Shown here: positions 1 through 5,591 of the stretch, piece by piece
How positions within the stretch are numbered: position 1 is the first letter of the stretch
Layout: every line of letters begins with the position of its first letter
Assembly (NCBI GenBank): GCA_030834835.1
Contig: JAUQXD010001390.1
Coordinates: forward strand, 1-9,050
Source: Thermoflexales bacterium
GTDB lineage: Bacteria > Chloroflexota > Anaerolineae > Fen-1058
DNA length: 9,050 nucleotides
Direction of reading: 5' to 3'
Position numbers and translations under genes: made by a program
Notes under the pieces: generated by a model
Told to the model about the DNA's origin: nothing
Seen by the model: only the letters and a program-made list of their open reading frames with translations
Database searches by the model: none

Positions 1-269
1 AACTTCGCCCGCATGACGCCGTGCTTCACGGCCGGATCATTCTCCATGATCGCGCGCGCCTGATCCTCGGATTCGGCCTGAAAGATCGCCAGACCGATCG
101 TGTCGGGCGAGCTGTCCTGCGTGCGGCCCACGAGCAACATCACGCCCTGTTGCGTCAGCGATTCCAGATAGGCAAAATGCCGACCGACGATGGCGGCCTC
201 TTCAGCCGTCGGGCCGATCGTCACCATTTCAAGTCGCGCGGGTTCGAGACGATACAGAAATTGCTTCAT
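1..269 (-). CDS. YciI-family protein, C-terminus cut by the window edge
   Basis: This partial gene starts at the ATG at 269-267 and stays open for 89 codons to the window edge. The protein begins MKQFLYRLEPARLEMV and contains HFAYLESLTQQGVMLLVGRT, then TIGLAIFQAES and a DPAVKHGVM segment. This is the alpha/beta ferredoxin-like pattern of the YciI/YCII-related family, with a conserved His in the first helix and a DPAV near the end. The family is usually about 95-100 residues, so only a few residues should be missing. Members are small, mostly uncharacterised cytoplasmic proteins; some act as dehalogenase- or lactonase-like enzymes or as domains fused to other proteins, so no substrate is proposed. 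The ATG overlaps the TGA of the DinB-family gene upstream (ATGA), which suggests translational coupling. That coupling would be disturbed by the TAG inside the DinB gene. Confidence 0.85.
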   Translation of the reverse strand, partial: MKQFLYRLEPARLEMVTIGPTAEEAAIVGRHFAYLESLTQQGVMLLVGRTQDSSPDTIGLAIFQAESEDQARAIMENDPAVKHGVMRAK

Positions 270-733
270 CGCTTCTCCCACTCCCACTGGCCGTACAAAA
301 TCTTGTCGTCGACTTTGTGGCCGGACTCCGTCAACGCCACGCAGATCTCGCCGCGATGGTAGGACTCGTGCGAGATGAGGTAGCCCAGAAAACCGATCGG
401 GGGCAGTCTGAACCCCGGAATTTTGCCTTTGTCCTACCCGCGCTGAAGGAACTCGGCCGTCGCTTCGCCCGATTGTTCCAGCGCGCGACGCAGCCGCGCT
501 TTGTCCAGCACATCAGCCTTTTTGTCGAACTTGACCTGACCCGCCATGAGATCAGACATCGAGGCTTCGATGCGCCCCAGGCGGCTGTGATGCATGTGCA
601 CGAACATCCGCGCCACGGTGCGCGTGCGCGCCGAGGGCAGCTTGCTCGTCAACGCCTCAGGTGACAGTGCGTCCAGCAAATAGAGATTGATGCGATGGTT
701 GATGTGCCACGTCTCGATAATCTGATCGTCCAT
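266..733 (-). CDS. DinB/YfiT-fold family protein, reading frame interrupted by an in-frame TAG at codon 100
   Basis: Reading from the ATG at 733-731 gives MDDQIIETWHINHRINLYLL, a helix with RMFVHMHHSRLGRIE, and a third helix ending AEFLQRG at residue 99. Codon 100 is TAG (436-434). The same frame then continues with DKGKIPGFR, GFLGYLISHESYHRGEI and a final YGQWEWEKR, closed by TGA at 268-266. Joined, the product is 155 residues, normal for DinB-like four-helix-bundle proteins that bind a metal through three His. Candidate ligands are one His of the RMFVHMHH segment (46-49) and H122 and H126 of HESYH. Truncation at 99 would remove the HxxxH pair, so the short form should be inactive. The TAG lies in the variable loop between helices. 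Only a weak Shine-Dalgarno (GGA) precedes the start, and a terminator hairpin ends 18 nt upstream. This family (also called DinB superfamily) is not DNA polymerase IV. It could be a pseudogene, a read-through gene or a sequence error. Confidence 0.8.
434..436 (-). other. In-frame TAG inside the DinB-family gene
   Basis: On the minus strand the codons read CGC GGG TAG GAC AAA GGC. Protein homology continues in the same frame on both sides, so this is a point nonsense codon and not a frameshift. A single-base change from TGG, CAG, TAT, TAC, GAG, AAG, TCG or TTG would explain it. Confidence 0.85.
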
Positions 734-746
734 GGTAATCCAGATC

Positions 747-787
747 AAAAAGTGCAAGAGGCGAGCAACACTGCCCGTCTCTTGCAC
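747..787 (-). terminator. Rho-independent terminator of the lexA-motor operon
   Basis: On the minus strand, GTGCAAGAG (787-779) pairs perfectly with CTCTTGCAC (760-752). After one A-C mismatch, five more inner pairs (one a G-U wobble) close a loop of about six bases. A run of five T follows directly (751-747). It lies about 93 nt after the stop of the DUF6504-like gene and only 13 nt before the DinB-family ATG, so it either insulates that gene from the SOS operon or attenuates it. On the plus strand no T run follows the stem, so termination should be one-directional. Confidence 0.8.
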
Positions 788-879
788 TCACCGAATTTAC
801 GTCGATCGAACCCGGCCGCTTGCCATGTGATTCCCCCCCACTCACGTTTGACGGTGGCAAGTTTATCACAACTCAACGC

Positions 880-1164
880 CTAGCGCGCGATGTGCCAGGT
901 GTTGTGTTGCAGGTCCTGATACAGGTCGAATTTGCCTTCCGCGCAGCGGACCTGAAAATGGTGTCGATCCATCTGGCCGCCATTGCGGCGCGTGCCTGTG
1001 GTCCAGCAGCGCTCCACGGCTTCTACCTGATACTCGTGGCCGCGCCACACAAAGGTGCGCGGGAAGTAGCCAAAGCGCCGTGAGCGCATATCGATGGCTT
1101 CGTGGCGGCGGCGCGTAACGGGACGGGCGGCTTGCGTGCGATTACCAAACAGCAACAGACTCAT
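880..1164 (-). CDS. Small DUF6504-like protein, last gene of the SOS operon
   Basis: The product is 94 residues from the ATG at 1164-1162 and ends at TAG (882-880). That start is chosen because AGGAG lies about 10 nt upstream; a longer start at 1221 lacks this support. A basic N-terminus (RTQAARPVTRRRHEAIDMRS) leads into FVWRGHEYQVEAVERCW, then HHFQVRCAEGKFDLYQDL and a terminal NTWHIAR. The order of FxWRGxxYxVE, RHxFxVR and a final W-x-x-x-R resembles DUF6504 domains, small beta-rich proteins of unknown function. My recollection that some relatives lie near DNA-repair polymerases is weak evidence only. The gene overlaps the upstream membrane-protein gene by 23 bp, so it is part of the same transcript. 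The TAG is likely a true stop: reading on would give a non-family sequence running through the terminator hairpin to a TGA in its T tract. Confidence 0.6.
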   Translation of the reverse strand: MSLLLFGNRTQAARPVTRRRHEAIDMRSRRFGYFPRTFVWRGHEYQVEAVERCWTTGTRRNGGQMDRHHFQVRCAEGKFDLYQDLQHNTWHIAR

Positions 1165-1531
1165 GACTGATGATCTCCTCTCCGCCAATGGTGTATTTGC
1201 GGGGTTGTACTTGCGGCGCACTCGCCGCGACCGGATACGAATTGGGCCAGGCCGAATTGACGGATGTCGCCAGATACGGCGAAGCGGCAGGCAGTTGCGG
1301 TTGCGTCATGATGACCATCGATTGTGGTGGGACGCTGTTCCGCTCGATTGAGCGCGAGCCTTTAACGGCCCAGCCAATCAAGGCGCCGATAGGCAAAGCG
1401 ACGAGCATGCCAAACACCGCGCCCGCCATCAAAGCAATCGCCTGCTCGCTCAGGCGGCTGCCGATGAAGGCCGCCAGCCCGACGGCAAAGCCCACACATG
1501 ACAGGCCTGTAATGAAGGTGGCCTGTTTCAT
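1142..1531 (-). CDS. Small two-helix membrane protein coupled to the FtsK-like motor
   Basis: The product is 129 residues. The N-terminal part has two hydrophobic, glycine- and alanine-rich segments, roughly residues 4-24 and 30-54, each ending near a basic or polar patch (GSRLSEQ between them, KGSRSIERN after). The remaining 70 or so residues are soluble and rich in Pro, Ala, Ser and Gln, probably disordered, ending EEIISHESVAVW. There is no obvious enzyme motif, and I do not recognise the family. The ATG at 1531-1529 overlaps the TGA of the motor gene (ATGA), a strong sign of coupled translation and perhaps of a physical partnership. The stop is TAA at 1144-1142. The Shine-Dalgarno of the next gene lies inside its 3' end. 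An inner-membrane anchor or sensor role is inference. Confidence 0.75.
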   Translation of the reverse strand: MKQATFITGLSCVGFAVGLAAFIGSRLSEQAIALMAGAVFGMLVALPIGALIGWAVKGSRSIERNSVPPQSMVIMTQPQLPAASPYLATSVNSAWPNSYPVAASAPQVQPRKYTIGGEEIISHESVAVW

Positions 1532-2664
1532 ACGCGGCCTGCCCTGGGCAAAGCGCGAATGGCGCTCTCTAAAGCCGAGCGTGCATCTGGCGATGCGGGT
1601 CGCTCGGCGACGGGCGTCTGGCTCGCCGACGCGATGATGTCACTGCCGGCGATGCCGCGTTTCAACTGCTGTGTGACCTTTGCCATCGCATCGGGCGCAA
1701 TATAGGCCGCCTGAAAACGGATCGTGCCCGGCCCGGTAATGGCAATGAAGTCACCGCGCCCTGTCAGCTTCTCGGCGTTGGTCCCGCCAATCCCGGCGGC
1801 GACGCGGGCATCTTCGGCGCTGGTCACACGCCCGACCAGCCGCACCGGGAAGTTGGCTTTCACGATCGAACCCAGCACTGTGCTCGACGGTTTCTGCGTG
1901 GCCCCGATGACGTGGATGCCGGCTTCACGGCCGCGCTGCACCAGGCGGCTCAAATTCTCCAGAATCGCCGGCCCGCCCGACTGAACCAGGTCAGCCAGCT
2001 CGTCGATGACGACGACGATGTGCGGCTCCGAGACGCGATGCTGATCGCGCGCTTCCATCAGGTTCACCATCTCCGTGAGGGCTTCAACGGCCTGATCGGG
2101 TTGGGTGACGATCGGGCGCAGGAGATGCGGCAAATCCGCCAGCGATTCGAACGTGCGCCCCTTCGGATCGACTATCACAAATTGCAGCTGGCGGCGATGA
2201 TGCAGCAACGCCAGCGAGATAATCATCGTCTGCACGAGCGCGGTCTTACCCGATCCCGTCGTGCCGGCGACGAGGATATGCGCTACATCGGGCGACGGCA
2301 GCCGCACCAGCAGCGGCGCGCCATCATCGGCCAGACCCAATACGGCCGCGCCCACCGGAATACGGTTGGCAGGCAGTCGCGAGCACAACCGCATCAGGCT
2401 GACGGGCTGCGGATCGTTGCGCGGCACTTCCACTTTCACCGCGCCGCCTTCGGCCCGGACACGCGCCGTGGATGCTCCCAGCGCGATGGCGATCTCACGC
2501 GACAACGCTTCGACTTTATTGACTTTGATACCGGGCGCAGGCTGCAACAAGAACTGGATCCAGCGCGGCGTGACGTTGCCGCCGGTTACTCGTGCCGGAG
2601 TCTTGTGATCTTGTAGGAGCATTTCTATCCGATCCGCCTGCATATCCAGTTCTTGTCGCTGCAT
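1528..2664 (-). CDS. Soluble FtsK/SpoIIIE-type DNA translocase motor
   Basis: The product is 378 residues from the ATG at 2664-2662, which has GGGAGG seven nt upstream. The open frame continues further upstream but there overlaps lexA and is not coding. Residues of about 25-95 match the FtsK alpha domain (FLLQPAPGIKVNKVEALSREIAIAL recognisable in part, then KVEVPRNDPQPVSL). The RecA-like beta domain carries Walker A GTTGSGKT at 134-141, DPKG at 166-169, Walker B VVVIDE at 217-222 and ATQKPS at 255-260, and ends with LTGRGDF. This is an ATP-driven double-stranded-DNA pump. There is no N-terminal membrane domain and no C-terminal winged-helix gamma domain, which normally reads KOPS/SRS signals; a short Ala/Pro-rich tail is there instead. 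It follows lexA by 65 bp and is coupled by ATGA to a two-helix membrane protein. It could be chromosomal or derived from a conjugative element. Confidence 0.9.
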   Translation of the reverse strand: MQRQELDMQADRIEMLLQDHKTPARVTGGNVTPRWIQFLLQPAPGIKVNKVEALSREIAIALGASTARVRAEGGAVKVEVPRNDPQPVSLMRLCSRLPANRIPVGAAVLGLADDGAPLLVRLPSPDVAHILVAGTTGSGKTALVQTMIISLALLHHRRQLQFVIVDPKGRTFESLADLPHLLRPIVTQPDQAVEALTEMVNLMEARDQHRVSEPHIVVVIDELADLVQSGGPAILENLSRLVQRGREAGIHVIGATQKPSSTVLGSIVKANFPVRLVGRVTSAEDARVAAGIGGTNAEKLTGRGDFIAITGPGTIRFQAAYIAPDAMAKVTQQLKRGIAGSDIIASASQTPVAERPASPDARSALESAIRALPRAGRV

Positions 2665-2684
2665 GGTGATGCCTCCCAGAATGA

Positions 2685-2711
2685 CGCGACGGCCGAACAC
2701 GAACCGTCGCG
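2685..2711 (-). other. Perfect 8-bp hairpin between lexA copy B and the motor gene
   Basis: CGCGACGG (2711-2704 on the minus strand) pairs with CCGTCGCG (2692-2685) around an 11-nt loop. No T run follows, so it is not a good intrinsic terminator. It sits 21-47 nt before the motor start, just upstream of its Shine-Dalgarno, where it could act as an RNA stability or processing element or be incidental in GC-rich DNA. Confidence 0.4.
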
Positions 2712-2729
2712 CCATCACAAACGTTGCTA

Positions 2730-3353
2730 TTAGTGGACTTGCCTGATGACGGCCACCACGCGACCTTGAATCTCGACGTTGGCCGGATTGACGTAGATGG
2801 GTTTGAGTGTGGGATTGGCCGGCTGCAGGCGGACGCGGCCCGCTTCGTGGTAGAAATGCTTCAGCGTGGTTTCGTCGCGATCGATCAGCCGCACCGCGAC
2901 CATATCGCCGTCTTTCGCCACGGCCTGTTTCTTCATCACCACGATGTCGCCGTCGTTGACCATCGCGTCGATCATCGAGGTGCCGCGTACTTTCAGCGCG
3001 TACAGATCGGCTTGCTCCGGCACCATGTCGCGCGTAAGGATTAGCGCCTCCGCGGCGGCGTCGGTGTAGAACGTGGCGGGCAGACTCGCGCCGATGTGGC
3101 CGAGCAGCGGCACAGAGTAGGTGCCGTCGGTGAAGGCATTGCCCGTGCGCACCCGCAGCCCGCGCGGCGTCCACGGATCGCGCTGGATACGGCCGGCGGC
3201 TTCCAGCGCGTTGAGGTGATAATCGACGAGGGACTTGGTGGACAATCCCAGCCCGACGCGGATTTCTTCATAGGTGGGCGGGTAGTGGCGCTCCGTCATA
3301 AACTGCTCAATGAACGAAAGCATGGTTTGTTGTTTGGCGGTCAAGGTTTTCAT
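2730..3353 (-). CDS. lexA: LexA-family SOS repressor, copy B, with Ala-Ser at the cleavage site
   Basis: The product is 207 residues; the ATG at 3353-3351 has AAAGGA about 7 nt upstream, and the stop is TAA. The N-terminal winged helix-turn-helix covers residues 1-68 (TAKQQTMLSFIEQFM, YPPTYEEI, recognition helix around STKSLVDYHLNAL). The C-terminal S24 peptidase fold has the catalytic serine S126 in GTSM and lysine K165 in ETTLK. The canonical scissile bond is Ala-Gly in VPLLGRIAAG; here the matching segment is VPLLGHIGAS, giving A89-S90. The family represses SOS genes until RecA filaments on single-stranded DNA trigger self-cleavage. Self-cleavage may therefore be slowed or altered, which is inference. 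It has its own promoter with two GAAC-type boxes and heads the operon with the motor gene. Confidence 0.93.
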   Translation of the reverse strand: MKTLTAKQQTMLSFIEQFMTERHYPPTYEEIRVGLGLSTKSLVDYHLNALEAAGRIQRDPWTPRGLRVRTGNAFTDGTYSVPLLGHIGASLPATFYTDAAAEALILTRDMVPEQADLYALKVRGTSMIDAMVNDGDIVVMKKQAVAKDGDMVAVRLIDRDETTLKHFYHEAGRVRLQPANPTLKPIYVNPANVEIQGRVVAVIRQVH

Positions 3354-3406
3354 ATCAGATTCCTTTCTCCGGGCGATTGTTTGAGTTTGGGTGATTTTGA
3401 GGTTTT

Positions 3407-3420
3407 AGAACGCCCGTTCT
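3407..3420 (-). promoter_or_regulatory. LexA box O1 of lexA copy B
   Basis: AGAAC-GCCC-GTTCT is a perfect 5+5 inverted repeat of the GAAC-N4-GTTC type known for LexA in Gram-positive bacteria (Cheo box). It falls over the predicted transcription start of the promoter at 3455-3427, an ideal position for repression. Confidence 0.8.
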
Positions 3421-3426
3421 GATACA

Positions 3427-3455
3427 AGATTAGCACGCGCGTTCTAGTCTGTCAA
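3427..3455 (-). promoter_or_regulatory. lexA: Promoter of lexA copy B
   Basis: On the minus strand a perfect -35 TTGACA (3455-3450) is followed after 17 nt by a poor -10, TAATCT (3432-3427). The expected start is near 3420, leaving a leader of about 65 nt. Two LexA boxes sit in the spacer and over the start site, so it should be shut off by LexA and open after DNA damage. Promoter activity is inferred from sequence only. Confidence 0.65.
3432..3445 (-). promoter_or_regulatory. LexA box O2 of lexA copy B (one mismatch)
   Basis: On the minus strand this reads AGAAC-GCGC-GTGCT, one mismatch from a perfect 5+5 repeat. It lies in the spacer between -35 and -10, 25 bp from O1 centre to centre. Confidence 0.6.
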
Positions 3456-3484
3456 TAGAACACAAAATTAGAGAAGGGGAATAC

Positions 3485-3512
3485 AAACGCCCGATCGGCT
3501 GATCGGGCGTTT
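3485..3512 (-). terminator. Hairpin terminator after lexA copy A
   Basis: AAACGCCCGATC and GATCGGGCGTTT form a perfect 12-bp stem with a 4-nt loop, 24 nt after the TAA of lexA copy A. On the minus strand the stem ends in TTT followed by GTATTCC, so the U tract is short but the hairpin is strong. It separates the two lexA transcription units. Confidence 0.7.
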
Positions 3513-3536
3513 GAGAGCGGCGGATTTATCGGGTTG

Positions 3537-4181
3537 TTAGTTGGGCCTGCGGATGACGAGGACGACTTTGCCCTGTACTTCGACCGTGCCCGGATCGACG
3601 AAGATCGGGTCCATCGTAGGATTGGCGGGCTGCAGACGGACCTTTCCCTTTTCTTTGAAGAAATACTTGAGCGTGGTTTCTTCGCGATCGTTCAGCCAGA
3701 CGGCGACCATTTCGCCGTTGGCGGCTTCCTGGCGATGCTGCATGACGACGATGTCGCCGTCGCCGACCATGGCGTCGACCATCGAGTTGCCGCGCACCTG
3801 CAAAGCGTAGATGCTGTTGAGATCAACGGGCAGCAGGCCGCGGGTGATTTCGACAGTTTCTTCGCCCAGGATTTTGAAATTGGTATCCGGCACGGGAATC
3901 GGCTCACCGGCGGCGATGCGGCCCAACAGCGGCACGTTGAAGGTGGGCGAGTCGAAGAGGTCGGTGGCGGCTTCACCTACCAGTTTCAGGCCGCGCGACT
4001 TCTCACGGTCACGCTCGATATAGCCCTTCTGCTCAAGAATGTTGAGATTGTAGTTGACGACTGAGGTGGACGTGATACCCACGCTGCGGCCAATTTCGCG
4101 GATGGTGGGCGGGTACTTGCTGCGCGCCGAAAAATCGCGGATGAAGTCCAAAATGGCTTGCTGACGCTCGGACAGGTTCAT
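3537..4181 (-). CDS. lexA: LexA-family SOS repressor, copy A, canonical cleavage site
   Basis: The product is 214 residues. The ATG at 4181-4179 is chosen because AGGAG lies 7 nt upstream; an ATG at 4217 would fall inside the leader repeats. The N-terminal winged helix (RQQAILDFIRDF, YPPTIREIGRSVGI, recognition helix STSVVNYNLNIL) binds DNA. The C-terminal S24 peptidase has the cleavage bond A91-G92 in VPLLGRIAAGEP, catalytic S133 in GNSM and K172 in ETTLK, all as expected for a working self-cleaving repressor. It shares the VRLQPANPT and ETTLK segments with copy B but differs in the recognition helix and linker. It has its own strong promoter with a built-in LexA box and its own terminator (3485-3512), and ends in TAA. 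Copy A is likely the main, fast-responding SOS repressor; that ranking is inference. Confidence 0.95.
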   Translation of the reverse strand: MNLSERQQAILDFIRDFSARSKYPPTIREIGRSVGITSTSVVNYNLNILEQKGYIERDREKSRGLKLVGEAATDLFDSPTFNVPLLGRIAAGEPIPVPDTNFKILGEETVEITRGLLPVDLNSIYALQVRGNSMVDAMVGDGDIVVMQHRQEAANGEMVAVWLNDREETTLKYFFKEKGKVRLQPANPTMDPIFVDPGTVEVQGKVVLVIRRPN

Positions 4182-4209
4182 GGTGTGCTCCTGACGGGAA
4201 TCCCCAGGA

Positions 4210-4302
4210 TAACCCAAGTTTATCCCAAGAATATCCCAAATTCGAGTTTGAGGTCAATCGGGTTGGCGTTATCCCAAGTATTACCCAAATTTATCCCAAC
4301 TC
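4210..4302 (-). repeat. Two triads of 11-bp-phased repeats in the lexA copy A leader
   Basis: Units starting at 4210, 4221, 4232 and at 4270, 4281, 4292 follow the plus-strand pattern TWWCCCAARWW (core TATCCCAA). Within each triad the step is exactly 11 bp; the triads are 38 bp apart (4232 to 4270). In the lexA mRNA each unit reads UUGGGAUA or a close variant. The block lies downstream of the promoter and ends about 30 bp before the start codon. One-turn phasing suggests a multimeric DNA- or RNA-binding protein; it is not a LexA box. Confidence 0.85.
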
Positions 4303-4311
4303 TTAACTGGC

Positions 4312-4340
4312 ATTATATTCGAACAATTGTTCGGTGTCAA
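4312..4340 (-). promoter_or_regulatory. lexA: Perfect-consensus promoter of lexA copy A
   Basis: On the minus strand TTGACA (4340-4335), a 17-nt spacer and TATAAT (4317-4312) match the sigma70/SigA consensus at every position. Transcription should begin near 4305, giving a leader of about 124 nt. A perfect LexA box fills the spacer, so this is expected to be a very strong promoter held off by LexA. Confidence 0.9.
4320..4333 (-). promoter_or_regulatory. LexA box O1 of lexA copy A, inside the promoter spacer
   Basis: CGAAC-AATT-GTTCG is a perfect palindrome matching the Bacillus-type LexA box (CGAAC-N4-GTTCG). It occupies 14 of the 17 spacer positions, so bound repressor and RNA polymerase should exclude each other. 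Confidence 0.9.
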
Positions 4341-4349
4341 TAGGCAAAT

Positions 4350-4363
4350 TGAACGGAAGTTCT
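4350..4363 (-). promoter_or_regulatory. LexA box O2 of lexA copy A
   Basis: TGAAC-GGAA-GTTCT keeps both GAAC and GTTC half-sites with N4 spacing. It is 30 bp from O1, centre to centre (about three helical turns, so the same face), and lies upstream of the -35. Cooperative binding, or an effect on the divergent permease operon, is possible. Confidence 0.7.
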
Positions 4364-4421
4364 TTTTGCTTTCAGAAGTTCAGTTTGGGAAGGCATGATA
4401 GAATGACGTGACTTAATGATC

Positions 4422-4450
4422 TTGAACCTTTTGGCGCGATAAACGATAGT
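4422..4450 (+). promoter_or_regulatory. Candidate promoter of the permease operon
   Basis: TTGAAC (4422-4427), a 17-nt spacer and GATAGT (4445-4450) give 5/6 and 4/6 matches to consensus. A second candidate is an extended -10, TGATAGAAT, at 4396-4404 with no good -35. Either would leave a leader of roughly 60-105 nt before the ATG at 4515. The evidence is moderate to weak. Confidence 0.35.
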
Positions 4451-4461
4451 CTGTTCAGACT
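4448..4461. promoter_or_regulatory. Dyad overlapping the candidate permease promoter
   Basis: AGTCTG-TT-CAGACT is a perfect 6-bp inverted repeat with a 2-nt centre, placed over the candidate -10 and start site. It differs from the LexA boxes and may be an operator for an unlinked regulator or a small RNA hairpin in the leader. Confidence 0.4.
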
Positions 4462-4514
4462 TTCACAGCAGGCCGAACAACGGCGTCTACCATTTGATTT
4501 GAGGGTCTGGCCGA

Positions 4515-5591
4515 ATGTCTCCTCTTCTGAAATTCATGCTGCGCCGGCTGGCGTTGATCCCGCTGACGCTATTGATCGTCACGGCGGTGCTGTACGGCGT
4601 CGTGATGTTTACACCGCCGGAAGCGCGCGCACAGCTGTATCTGAACAACAGCAACGCGATCGATCGCATGAGCGCCGAGCAGTTGCAGCGGCTGATCCAG
4701 CGCATCATCCGCGATTACGGCTTGAATGAGCCGTACCCGGTGCAGTACTTCAACTGGATCCGATCGGTCATCGGCGGCGAATGGGGCTGGAGCCCCGTGT
4801 TTCGCGCGTCGGTGCTGGATTTGATTCAGGCGCGCGCGCCGATCACGATTGAGTTGACTTTGTGGTCGATGATCGTGTTCATTCCGACGGGGATTCTGAG
4901 CGGCGTGATCGCCAGCCGCCGTCGGGGCAGGCTGATCGATCGGGTATTTGGCGTGACGGCTTTCGGCGCGACCTCGATCCCGCCGTTTGTGCTGGGCCTG
5001 ATGATGATCTCATTTTTGTACATCGGGCTGGGCTGGTTTGCGCCCAATCGCTTGAGCGCGGATATGGAAATTGCGGTGCGCGCGCCTGATTTCACGGCGT
5101 TTACGGGCCTGTACACGCTCGACGGGGTATTGAACGGCCGATTGGACATCTCACTGGATGCACTGCAGCATCTGGTGATGCCGGTGTTGTCGCTGAGCGC
5201 GCTGCACTGGGCCACAGTGGGGCGGGTGACGCGCACGACGATGGTGGAAGAGTTGGACAAAGACTATGTCATCGCCGCGCAGGCGCGGGGCGTGTCCGAG
5301 CGGCGCATCATGTGGAAGCATGTGCTGCGGAATGCGCTGATTCCGGCGTTGACGACGAGTGTGCTGTCGGCGGCGTCACTGGTCTCCGGCGTGTACGTCA
5401 TCGAGCGCGTCTTCAATCTGCATGGCGTGTCGGAACTTATCGCGGGCACGGGGTTGACGAGCCTGGGCGATGCGCCGCTGGCGCTGGGCTTCGCGATCTA
5501 TAGCGTCAGCGTCGTGTTGATCGTGATGTTTGTGTTGGACCTGGCGCAGGCCATCGTCGATCCGCGGCTGCGCGAGAGGCTGACCGAATGA
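4515..5591 (+). CDS. ABC transporter permease, DppB/OppB type
   Basis: The product is 358 residues, starting at ATG 4515 with a GAGG-like site about 11 nt upstream; it ends at TGA. It has the DppB/OppB layout: a first membrane helix at about 10-32, an extracytoplasmic region at about 35-107 (NEPYPVQYFNWIRSVIGGEWGWS is typical of the family in pattern), then helices near 112-134, 147-173, 215-235, 280-300 and 322-345. The cytoplasmic EAA loop that docks the ATPase lies near 248-278 (DYVIAAQARGVSERRIMWKH, then LRNALIP). It would form one half of the membrane channel of a peptide-type importer in the inner membrane, with the next gene as the other half. No ATPase or solute-binding protein lies nearby, so the substrate cannot be named. 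An insert of about 35 residues (175-210) makes it somewhat long for the family. Confidence 0.93.
   Translation: MSPLLKFMLRRLALIPLTLLIVTAVLYGVVMFTPPEARAQLYLNNSNAIDRMSAEQLQRLIQRIIRDYGLNEPYPVQYFNWIRSVIGGEWGWSPVFRASVLDLIQARAPITIELTLWSMIVFIPTGILSGVIASRRRGRLIDRVFGVTAFGATSIPPFVLGLMMISFLYIGLGWFAPNRLSADMEIAVRAPDFTAFTGLYTLDGVLNGRLDISLDALQHLVMPVLSLSALHWATVGRVTRTTMVEELDKDYVIAAQARGVSERRIMWKHVLRNALIPALTTSVLSAASLVSGVYVIERVFNLHGVSELIAGTGLTSLGDAPLALGFAIYSVSVVLIVMFVLDLAQAIVDPRLRERLTE

Noticed and set aside
760..883. Extension of the DUF6504-like protein through its TAG
   Set aside because: The read-through peptide has no family-like pattern and would run through the terminator hairpin to a TGA in the T tract, so the TAG at 882-880 is taken as a real stop.
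2665..3174. N-terminal extension of the motor reading frame overlapping lexA copy B
   Set aside because: It is low-complexity Arg/His-rich sequence antiparallel in character to a real gene frame. The ATG at 2664 has an excellent Shine-Dalgarno and starts just before the family domain.
3534..4064. Plus-strand open frames across the lexA genes (also 2724-3044)
   Set aside because: They are antisense shadows of GC-rich lexA frames, with no Shine-Dalgarno and no recognisable protein pattern.
4210..4302. TTATCCCAA repeats as DnaA boxes or origin iterons
   Set aside because: They do not match the TTATNCACA pattern, there is no replication-initiator gene or AT-rich unwinding region, and they lie in the transcribed leader of lexA.
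4374..4514. A tRNA or small RNA gene before the permeases, possibly a suppressor tRNA
   Set aside because: No T-loop GGTTCRANNCC pattern or cloverleaf arms could be found; only the short dyad at 4448-4461 is present.
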